A stretch of 11,993 nucleotides of DNA from JBDRLV01 sp043812755 (GTDB lineage: Bacteria; Patescibacteriota; Patescibacteriia; UBA9934; GWF2-40-263): the NCBI GenBank assembly GCA_043812755.1, contig JBDRLV010000040.1, positions 1 to 11,993 of the forward strand, read 5' to 3'. The position numbers and the translations under genes are program-made. Below the pieces are notes generated by a model. That model worked only from the letters and a program-made list of their open reading frames with translations. It was not told the DNA's origin and searched no databases. This document shows positions 5,911-11,894 of this stretch, piece after piece. Positions within the stretch are counted from its first letter, which is position 1. Each line of letters opens with the position of its first letter.

Positions 5911-6451
5911 TACACTTTTCATTTTATTTATAATCGCAGCCATTATGTCTGTTGCTTTAGGTTTGGATTCTATGTTGCGAGGGCATGATATACCAACAAA
6001 TAAATCTGTAATAAATAAGATGATACAGGTGATAGAAAAACACAACTGTCAGGAAAAAACTTTTTTAGATTTAGGCTGTGCGCGTGGTGTGGTTGCGCTT
6101 GCAATCAAAAAGCATTTCCCAAAGATGAATGTTAGTGGTGTTGAGTTATATAGGCTGAGGGTTTATTTTGCAAGAGCAAAAGCGTTTTTTTTGAGAAGAG
6201 ACATTTCTTTAATTATAGGTGACGCTTTAAAACAAGATGTATCCAAAGCTGATATTGTTTTTTGTTATCTTTGGTATGATTTAATGCCAGCACTTGAGAA
6301 AAAACTTTTGGACGAACTAAAAACAGGCGCGATTGTGATTACAAACACATCAAAATTTCCAAATTGGGTTCCACTTGAGATTGTCCGCGCTCAACACAGC
6401 AACACAGTTGTTCCAGATCATGACACGCTTTTTGTGTATCAAAGACAATGA
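5894..6451 (+). CDS. Membrane-anchored FAM173/ATPSCKMT-like SAM methyltransferase
   Basis: With the ATG at 5894 the protein has 185 residues. Residues 2-22 form one N-terminal membrane helix, followed by a class I SAM-dependent methyltransferase: motif I FLDLGCARG (57-65), the SAM-ribose acidic residue in VSGVELYRLRVYFARAKAF (80-98, E84), GDALKQDVSKADIVFCYL (109-126), then MPALEKKLLDELKTGAIVIT (131-150) and FPNWVP (155-160). The order helix, DLGxxxG, GVEL, LExKL and FPxWxP matches the FAM173 group of lysine methyltransferases, whose known animal members methylate ATP synthase subunit c and related mitochondrial carriers. The substrate here is unknown. The frame also extends upstream to a TTG at 5816, but the ATG 16 nt before the upstream stop is a more plausible coupled start. 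Confidence 0.8.
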   Translation: MLILISTLFILFIIAAIMSVALGLDSMLRGHDIPTNKSVINKMIQVIEKHNCQEKTFLDLGCARGVVALAIKKHFPKMNVSGVELYRLRVYFARAKAFFLRRDISLIIGDALKQDVSKADIVFCYLWYDLMPALEKKLLDELKTGAIVITNTSKFPNWVPLEIVRAQHSNTVVPDHDTLFVYQRQ

Positions 6452-6461
6452 ATTAGATAGA

Positions 6462-6490
6462 TTGACTCAGGCTATTTTTGATGATATCAT
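6462..6490 (+). promoter_or_regulatory. tRNA-Val promoter with a palindrome over the -10
   Basis: A -35 TTGACT (6462-6467) and -10 TATCAT (6485-6490) are separated by 17 bp, with tRNA-Val starting 13 nt after the -10. A 10-bp inverted repeat TTTTGATGAT-ATC-ATCATCAAAA (6476-6498) covers the spacer end and the -10. It has no U-run suited to a terminator, so an operator is possible but unproven. Confidence 0.65.
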
Positions 6491-6502
6491 CATCAAAATA
6501 TT

Positions 6503-6579
6503 GGGCGGTTAGCTCAGTTGGTTAGAGCGTCACATTGACATTGTGAAGGCCAGAGGTTCGAGTCCTCTACCGCCCACCA
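6503..6579 (+). tRNA. tRNA-Val (anticodon GAC), CCA encoded
   Basis: The 77-nt cloverleaf has acceptor GGGCGGT with ACCGCCC, D stem GCTC with GAGC, and anticodon stem TCACA with TGTGA around the loop TTGACAT, giving anticodon GAC for GUC/GUU valine codons. The variable loop is AGGCC and the T arm is AGAGG-TTCGAGT-CCTCT. The discriminator is A73 and CCA is encoded. It has its own promoter and terminator. Confidence 0.96.
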
Positions 6580-6612
6580 AAAACACACGAGTTATCAGGC
6601 TCGTGTGTTTTT
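6580..6612 (+). terminator. Intrinsic terminator of tRNA-Val
   Basis: A perfect 12-bp stem, AAAACACACGAG paired with CTCGTGTGTTTT around the loop TTATCAGG, ends in a T-run. It begins immediately after the encoded CCA. Confidence 0.9.
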
Positions 6613-6615
6613 ATA

Positions 6616-6644
6616 TTGACAATTCTTATAAATAAATTTATAAT
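6616..6644 (+). promoter_or_regulatory. Perfect-consensus promoter of the HEAT-like repeat gene
   Basis: The -35 TTGACA (6616-6621) and -10 TATAAT (6639-6644) both match the sigma-70 consensus exactly with a 17-bp spacer. It is the strongest promoter in the window. The predicted start near 6651 gives a leader of about 75 nt. Confidence 0.85.
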
Positions 6645-6649
6645 AGCCG

Positions 6650-6725
6650 TCCTGCAATCTCGCAGGATAACTGGGTAGGCTCTAAGCTTGCACGCAGGCA
6701 GTGAGTAGGCCCACAGGAGAGAGAA
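6650..6725 (+). promoter_or_regulatory. Structured 5' leader with Shine-Dalgarno site
   Basis: The leader holds a hairpin TCCTGC (6650-6655) with GCAGGA (6662-6667), and a second, GCTTGC (6686-6691) with GCAGGC (6694-6699, one G-U pair). CTGGG (6671-6675) can pair with CCC-A-CAG (6710-6716), which would reach into the ribosome site. AGGAGA (6715-6720) lies 5 nt before the ATG and is the only clear Shine-Dalgarno site in the window. No known riboswitch class is recognised. If transcription starts near 6651, the first base of the first hairpin is marginal. Confidence 0.5.
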
Positions 6726-7676
6726 ATGACAGAGCCAAGAGAAGAAGAGGTTCAAGAGGGGCTTTTGGGCGTATTTGGAAAAATCGCAGAGGTTTTTTCA
6801 ATCTTGTACCATGCATTCATTGATGCAGGTGGTACAGACTCAATGTTCCTTACATTGCGCAAAAAGCGGGAAACTTGGGACCGTGCAGTATGGGTTTTGC
6901 TGGGTGAGGCCGAGGTTGTGGTTTCATCTTCAAAAGAGGCGGTTTCATACTCTCCATTTCCAGAGATTCGCAGAAAGCACATTGCAAAAATCACAGACCA
7001 TGATTTTCTCATTCATACAATCTTGAATGACACAGATCTGTCTGTTCAGCTAGCTGCGATTAAGCAGCTAGAGCAAACGATTGATGATCACAGGATTGTT
7101 TCACTCATTTGCGAAACAACGCAAAGTGAGCTTGCACTTGCACTGCTTGAGAGGTTGGTTGATGAAAGTTGGATTTTGAGAATTGCTCAGACAGCGAAGC
7201 TTGCAGATGTACGTGTACAAGCAATCACGCGCTTGAGCGACGCAAACAAGGTGACCATTGCTATTGATTCAGGCAGTTATCAAACATCAGTGTATGATGC
7301 GGTCCAAATTATTGCAGTGAGAAGCGACATGAGTGTGGAGAATCTGTACGCTATTGCACGTTATGCTCGCTGTGGACATGTTGCAGTGACCGCTATGCAA
7401 CACCATCCTTTTGCCATTGGGTATCTGAGAGATCTGTGTGAGCATGTGGAAAAGGACGATGAGCGTGCAGATGAGTTGATCAAGCGCATGAAGTCGCATA
7501 AGCAAGTTGACGATTCGTTCCTTCTCTATGTTGCAAAAAACGCTATGCTTGAGCGTATGGCGCTCGCTGCCATTACATTGGTTTCTGATGAGGATACTCT
7601 CAGGGCTTTGATCAAAGAAGCAAAGCATGAATCAGTGCGTAATGCTGTACAGCAAAGACTTATGGACATGATGTAG
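6726..7676 (+). CDS. HEAT-like alpha-helical repeat protein, unknown function
   Basis: The 316 residues are soluble with no signal peptide or membrane helix. From about residue 90 to the end there are repeated two-helix units of HEAT/LRV type, with recurring D..VR..AI.RL.D patterns: DLSVQLAAIKQLEQ (104-117), DVRVQAITRLSDANKV (161-176), RCGHVAVTAMQHHP (215-228), and DEDTLRALIKEAKHESVRNAV (288-308). The N-terminal 60 residues are acidic and then amphipathic (GLLGVFGKIAEVFSILYHAF). Such proteins usually serve as binding scaffolds; no partner is evident. It stands alone between a consensus promoter and its own terminator. By eye it uses more GAG, AAG and CGC codons than its neighbours, which fits high expression or a different origin. 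Confidence 0.8.
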   Translation: MTEPREEEVQEGLLGVFGKIAEVFSILYHAFIDAGGTDSMFLTLRKKRETWDRAVWVLLGEAEVVVSSSKEAVSYSPFPEIRRKHIAKITDHDFLIHTILNDTDLSVQLAAIKQLEQTIDDHRIVSLICETTQSELALALLERLVDESWILRIAQTAKLADVRVQAITRLSDANKVTIAIDSGSYQTSVYDAVQIIAVRSDMSVENLYAIARYARCGHVAVTAMQHHPFAIGYLRDLCEHVEKDDERADELIKRMKSHKQVDDSFLLYVAKNAMLERMALAAITLVSDEDTLRALIKEAKHESVRNAVQQRLMDMM

Positions 7677-7687
7677 TAGTGTCTATC

Positions 7688-7713
7688 AGCGGTGAATTTC
7701 ACCGCTTTTTTGT
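7688..7713 (+). terminator. Intrinsic terminator of the HEAT-like repeat gene
   Basis: The stem AGCGGTGAA (7688-7696) pairs with TTCACCGCT (7698-7706) around one T; the last pairs would open to form the loop. A run of six T follows the stem core, starting at 7706. It lies 11 nt past the stop codon. Confidence 0.9.
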
Positions 7714-7720
7714 TTGGAAA

Positions 7721-7762
7721 GACGCGGATTACGCGGATCCAAGCGCTGATCAAAGCACTGAT
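7721..7762. repeat. Degenerate short tandem repeat (CGCGGAT/GCGCTGAT type)
   Basis: Four imperfect units follow each other: GACGCGGAT, TACGCGGAT, CCAAGCGCTGAT and CAAAGCACTGAT. The motif resembles, from memory, dispersed intergenic repeats in several bacterial lineages. It lies in the 278-nt gap between the HEAT-like repeat gene and the O-antigen-ligase gene. Confidence 0.45.
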
Positions 7763-7830
7763 CTCGCTCGTCTGTTATTCCTTTGTTGTAGTTTTAGCAG
7801 GGGCAGGAAGAATCTTTTAAGCGAATAAGC

Positions 7831-7867
7831 AAAACCACCCTTAATCCCCACTTGGGAAGGGGGGAAC
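7831..7867. repeat. C-run/G-run hairpin element, repeat-like
   Basis: The stretch AAAACCACCC-TTAATCCCCA followed by CTTGGGAAGGGGGGAAC can pair CCCC.CTT (7846-7853, one bulged A) with AAGGGGG (7857-7863). It has no U-run for termination. It resembles a common dispersed intergenic repeat type, but only one copy is in the window. Confidence 0.4.
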
Positions 7868-7897
7868 ACATGCAACCAACAATCCACACCCTGTGTA

Positions 7898-7926
7898 TTT
7901 AAAAAAACTGCTAAAGGGAGTAAAAT
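7898..7926 (+). promoter_or_regulatory. Possible promoter of the O-antigen-ligase/TPR gene
   Basis: A -10 TAAAAT (7921-7926) has a weak -35 TTTAAA (7898-7903) 17 bp upstream. The predicted start near 7933 would leave a leader of about 22 nt without a Shine-Dalgarno site. Confidence 0.4.
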
Positions 7927-7954
7927 AAACGCGTTATTAATTAACCCTTTTATT

Positions 7955-10393
7955 ATGAACTCACAAGAGTTTTCAGCTGTGGGATCAAACCAAATCAAGG
8001 GTGTACGACCTCGTGTACTTGATGGCATTGCACGCTGGTCGCTTTACGCCTTGTTTTTGTTAGTTCCACTCTACTTTCTTCCATGGACATCGGAAGCGTT
8101 TGAGATAAACAAACAAACGCTATTTGTGATTGTCTGCGGAATCGGCTTTGCTTCATGGCTATGTTCAATGGTCATTAGCAGGCATCTTAATTTCAGAATT
8201 GGCATATCAGTTTGGTTGCCAGCATTGTTTCTTGGGGCAGTATTTTTGTCCTCAATCTTATCAATGTCAGGTTATCAGACATGGGTAGGCCATGCCTCAC
8301 AGGAATATACAAGTTTCCTATCAATTGCCATGTTTGTTCTTTTGTTCTATCTAATCCTGCACAGAGCAGACAGGATGAAGATACAGCAGAACTTACTATT
8401 TACTCTGTTTCTTTCAGGCGCCATTGCAAGCATAATTAGTTTGTTTTATGTTTTCGGTGTTCATATTATCCCAGGTGTGACAGCAAATGGATTTAATACT
8501 GTTGGAACAATCAATTCTTATGTGTTGTTTGCAACCGTCCTTATGCACGTTGGTCTTGCTATGTGGCTTGTTTCAAAGCATGGCGCGCATTCGATTCTTC
8601 ACAGTGGTTTAATGGGGATTCTTACCAAAGTATTCATTGTTATTATTGGAATTGTAGCATTGCTTATTGCTCTTGCAATTGATTTTTGGCTTTTCTGGGC
8701 ATTGAACATAATCGGGGTATTGCTCCTTGTTGTGTTTGCATTGTTATCAACAAAGTCTTTCCCAAAACCAAAAAGGTTCATTATCCCGTTGCTAATCTTG
8801 CTCATGAGCGTTATTTTCTTGTTTTTCTCAAGTTTTGTGAAGCTTCAAATTCCTCTTGTTGTTTCTCCAAGTTATGGAAGCAGTTGGGATATTACAAGGC
8901 AGACAATAACACAAGGTACACAAGAATTGCTTTTTGGAACAGGTCCTGGAACATTCATGTATGATTATGCAAAGTACAAACCAGTTGAGGTGAACCAAAC
9001 AATGTTTTGGAACACAAGGTTTGATCGAGCAAAGTCACACATTGTAACAATGTTCTCAACGCTTGGTTTGTTTGGTGTTTTGACATGGCTGGCATTTTCT
9101 GTGTATTTGCTTGTAGCCTCACTTGGGAAGTTTTTGAAAGGCAAAGATCCAGATGAATTGAAAATGAGCTATGCCCTTTTTGTTGGTTGGTTTTTGTTGT
9201 TTTTCTCATTTATCTTTTATTCATCAAACTTTACATTGCAGTTTGCCTTTTGGGGTTTTTCAGGAATGCTCGCAGCGCATTTTGCAGGCAGAGCAGTCAA
9301 AACAGATTTTGCAACCGCTCCAAAACTCAGCTTGTTTTCAACCTTTGTGTTTGTTGCGCTTGGGATTGGAATTTTAACAGCTATTTTTGTGTCAGGTCAG
9401 AGATATGTTGCTGACTTGGCATTTACAAAGGCTGTTAGATTAAGTAGCGCTAGTGCAGATCATAATTTGATTGTAGAGCAACTTGATAAGGCTGTCCGAT
9501 ACAATAAGTTGAGCGATCTATATTCAAGACAGCTTGGCCTTGCACGTCTTGGTCAAGCAGGCCTTGTGTTGCAAACTGTAGGGACTAATGAGCCTACTCA
9601 AGAGCAGTTGCAACAGTTAAGCGAGCTTGTTAAAGCTGGTGTTGAAGCATCTACAAAAGCAGCTTCTCTTGCCCCACAAGATTCAAATAACTGGGCAGTT
9701 TTGGGTGCAGTTTATAGAGATTTAATGCCATTTGTAACAGGTGCTGAAAGCATAGCTGCGCAAACCATTACAAAAGCAATTGAACTTGAGCCAAAGAATC
9801 CAGCACATTTTGTAAGCCTTGCAAGAGTATATCTGGCACTTTCCGAGCGTGCAGCAGGACTTATGGAGTCTGATGATGCAGAGCTTGCTAAAACAGCAAA
9901 AGATGCAAGAGTAACCAATCTTGCAGAAGCTGAAAAAATGTTTGGCCAAGCAATAACGCTTAAACCTGATTATGCAACAGCTCATTATTATCTTGCAGCA
10001 ACATATGAGCGACAAGGTAGAATTGCAGATGCTGTTACAAGAATTGAAGCACTTCGTGATGCAAACCCGCTTGATATTGGTCTTGGGTTCCAACTCGGAA
10101 TTTTATATTTAAACGCAAAAGATGTTGAGAAAGCAAAGGTAGAATTTGAAAGATTGCTTGGGCTACAACCTGATTATGCAAATGCAATGTGGTACCTGTC
10201 TGCTATTTATGAGCAAGAAGGAGATAGCGCAAAGGCACTTGAGTTAGTACAAAAGGTTGCTGAAGGTAACCCAGATAATGCAGTTGTTCAAGAGAGATTG
10301 TCTAAAATGCAAAAAGGACACGAGCTAGTGCCGGTCCCTGTTCCTGTTGAGCCAAATCAAGAAACTGTTACAGAATTGGAAGTGACTCAATAG
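7955..10393 (+). CDS. Polytopic O-antigen-ligase (Wzy_C)-like protein with C-terminal TPR domain
   Basis: The protein has 812 residues. About a dozen hydrophobic segments lie between residues 26 and 480 (for example 30-44, 55-75, 120-137, 146-168, 184-206, 218-264, 275-294, 365-390, 405-445 and 460-480). The ligase-type motif is LLFGTGPGTFMYDYAKYKP (325-343), followed by NTRFDRAKSHIVTMFSTLGLFG (353-374) with a candidate functional H362. This matches the WaaL/Wzy/PglL superfamily, which transfers or polymerises lipid-linked glycans at the outer face of the membrane. Residues about 560-785 form TPR units (ASTKAASLAPQDSNNWAVLG, AEKMFGQAITLKPDYATAHY, AKVEFERLLGLQPDYANAMW). The tail is a VPVPVPVEP stretch. 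A similar ligase-TPR layout occurs in protein O-oligosaccharyltransferases, so ligase, polymerase or protein glycosyltransferase are all possible. The 3' end overlaps the convergent DHH gene by 26 bp. Confidence 0.85.
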   Translation: MNSQEFSAVGSNQIKGVRPRVLDGIARWSLYALFLLVPLYFLPWTSEAFEINKQTLFVIVCGIGFASWLCSMVISRHLNFRIGISVWLPALFLGAVFLSSILSMSGYQTWVGHASQEYTSFLSIAMFVLLFYLILHRADRMKIQQNLLFTLFLSGAIASIISLFYVFGVHIIPGVTANGFNTVGTINSYVLFATVLMHVGLAMWLVSKHGAHSILHSGLMGILTKVFIVIIGIVALLIALAIDFWLFWALNIIGVLLLVVFALLSTKSFPKPKRFIIPLLILLMSVIFLFFSSFVKLQIPLVVSPSYGSSWDITRQTITQGTQELLFGTGPGTFMYDYAKYKPVEVNQTMFWNTRFDRAKSHIVTMFSTLGLFGVLTWLAFSVYLLVASLGKFLKGKDPDELKMSYALFVGWFLLFFSFIFYSSNFTLQFAFWGFSGMLAAHFAGRAVKTDFATAPKLSLFSTFVFVALGIGILTAIFVSGQRYVADLAFTKAVRLSSASADHNLIVEQLDKAVRYNKLSDLYSRQLGLARLGQAGLVLQTVGTNEPTQEQLQQLSELVKAGVEASTKAASLAPQDSNNWAVLGAVYRDLMPFVTGAESIAAQTITKAIELEPKNPAHFVSLARVYLALSERAAGLMESDDAELAKTAKDARVTNLAEAEKMFGQAITLKPDYATAHYYLAATYERQGRIADAVTRIEALRDANPLDIGLGFQLGILYLNAKDVEKAKVEFERLLGLQPDYANAMWYLSAIYEQEGDSAKALELVQKVAEGNPDNAVVQERLSKMQKGHELVPVPVPVEPNQETVTELEVTQ

Positions 10394-11540
10394 ATTTTTG
10401 CATTGAAGGGATGAGCTCGCGCTCAACTTCAACAATAGATTTGTCAGTAAAATTCAGCCTCACCTCATGACGGGTGCTGGCTGAATTTATTTTTTGAGCT
10501 AGGCCACCTTTTAGTGCTTGAGCAATTGATGTTGCATTGATTGGTTTTTCAGCTCTTATGATCGCACAAATATTTCTTGCTCTGTTTTCATACAAAAGCA
10601 CAACAATTTTTGCGTCAGGGGAAGACGCAATGAGTTCATCAATAACATCAGGAAGATCATCTTCATGTGCACCTGAATGCATGAAGTCTTGTTGTGAAAG
10701 AAGAGACCACATTAATTTTGTTTTATCATCTACCTTCAGGCGAGCTAAAGCACGCCCCCAAAGTTTGAGAGTATGTACTGAGCGTGTTTGGTATAGGTTT
10801 TGTACAACAAGTTCTCTTTTTGCACCACGTGCCATAAGTTTGCTTGCTGTGTGAAGTGTCTTTGGAGTAACACTACTGTGTTTAAAACTTTTTGTTTTTG
10901 AAATCATGCCAGTTAAAAACGCTGTGGCAATCTGGTCGTCCATAAAACTTGGATCAATGGATTCAATTAAGTCATAGCAAACTTCACTGCATGCAGAAGC
11001 TGTCATATCAACAACATTAATATGCCCGTAGTGCTCATTTTCTGGAGTGTGGTCAATGTTGATAATCGGAGTTGTGAAAAAGAAATCAGGATTTTCTTCG
11101 AATAGGTGGGCACATGATTCAAGGTCAGGCGCACCGATACAGATTATTAGATCGTATTTGTATCCAGATGATTTTGTTTTTATTTCATGCGGTTGCCAGA
11201 GACCCTTTTTGGGCGCAACATAAATCATTAGTTGATCGCCCTTCACTTCATAGGACAATTCATCAAGTTTTGTTTTGGAAGAATCCAGTTCAATTACAAG
11301 TTGTTGAATATTTTCCAAAGAAGAAAGCACTTTTTCATGACCTTCAAGAAAATGTAAATGTTTTGGTGTTTGTCCATCTGCTGCAACAATTGTTGCTTTT
11401 TTATCAAGTTTTTCTAATACTGAATTTAGGCCAAGCGCAGTTGCATAACCGTCTGGCCCGCTGTTTTGAGGAACACAAATGAGCGGGTTTGAGCTCCGCT
11501 TTATTGTTTCAAGCACTTGTTGTGTGTCCTTATAAGCCAT
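10368..11540 (-). CDS. DHH/DHHA1-family phosphoesterase-like protein, catalytically degenerate
   Basis: With the ATG at 11540 it has 390 residues; the frame extends 8 codons further to a GTG at 11564. The layout follows NrnA/RecJ-like DHH proteins: an N-terminal DHH domain (about 1-245) and a C-terminal DHHA1-like domain (about 265-390). Active-site motifs are altered: the usual HxNPDGDA is QNSGPDGYATAL (25-36), the DHH motif is NIDHTPENEHYG (161-172), and the usual TDTGxF is SKTKSF (214-219). The GGGHxxAAG motif is replaced by KGGLAQKINSA. D30, D139, D163 and H164 remain. The MAYKDTQQVLETIKRSSNPL start resembles that of active homologues, favouring the ATG. It probably binds nucleotide or RNA rather than cleaving it, which is inference. 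No terminator separates it from its convergent neighbour. Confidence 0.8.
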   Translation of the reverse strand: MAYKDTQQVLETIKRSSNPLICVPQNSGPDGYATALGLNSVLEKLDKKATIVAADGQTPKHLHFLEGHEKVLSSLENIQQLVIELDSSKTKLDELSYEVKGDQLMIYVAPKKGLWQPHEIKTKSSGYKYDLIICIGAPDLESCAHLFEENPDFFFTTPIINIDHTPENEHYGHINVVDMTASACSEVCYDLIESIDPSFMDDQIATAFLTGMISKTKSFKHSSVTPKTLHTASKLMARGAKRELVVQNLYQTRSVHTLKLWGRALARLKVDDKTKLMWSLLSQQDFMHSGAHEDDLPDVIDELIASSPDAKIVVLLYENRARNICAIIRAEKPINATSIAQALKGGLAQKINSASTRHEVRLNFTDKSIVEVERELIPSMQKSIESLPIL

Positions 11541-11564
11541 GTTTTTGGCTGGGACTGTGTGCAC

Positions 11565-11894
11565 AATTATTAGTAATTATTGAGAAATTCATGCCTGTGC
11601 CCCAGATGTGTTATTTACTATCAACAAGCATGGGAACGCTCTATCGTATAATATCTTTCCACCAGCGTCAAGGATGAAAAGTGGAAAAATATAAGGAAAA
11701 TAGTGTATTTCGTCAAAAATAGCAAACAAAAACAATGGTTCTCATTATTTTTTCGTTGTTGTTTCAATAAATGGCGGTTTTTTGTGAATTGTCTTGTTAT
11801 TAATAATAAACACACAGATTTTATTTAGGGTTTGATTGCACACTGGCCATGCACTTGAAAAAGGCTGTAATAAAAGCTAAAATAGAAATACTTT
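11565..11894. other. 330-nt divergent intergenic region, no gene supported
   Basis: This AT-rich gap separates the minus-strand DHH gene from valS. It holds the valS promoter at its right end. It also has an isolated -10-like TATAAT (11647-11652, plus strand) without a -35, followed by a hairpin TTTCCAC (11656-11662) with GTGGAAA (11681-11687), which might mark a small RNA but is weak. No T-box specifier or AGGGTGG antiterminator motif is seen. A 64-codon GTG-started frame on the minus strand (11621-11815) has no protein-like character. Confidence 0.6.
11855..11883 (+). promoter_or_regulatory. valS promoter, near-leaderless
   Basis: The -35 TTGAAA (11855-11860) and -10 TAAAAT (11878-11883) are separated by 17 bp. 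The predicted start is about 11890, some 5 nt before the ATG, so there is no room for a ribosome-binding site. Confidence 0.65.

Noticed and set aside
11541..11564. GTG start adding 8 residues to the DHH protein
   Set aside because: The residues MHTVPAKN are not typical of the family, and the ATG at 11540 gives a family-like N-terminus. Not excluded, because no ribosome site decides between them.
11647..11690. TATAAT followed by a TTTCCAC/GTGGAAA hairpin as a small RNA or T-box
   Set aside because: No -35 box at a proper distance, an 18-nt loop, no U-run terminator, and none of the T-box conserved motifs.
11621..11815. 64-codon minus-strand frame before valS
   Set aside because: GTG start, AT-rich low-information sequence, no domain, spacing or operon support; probably chance.
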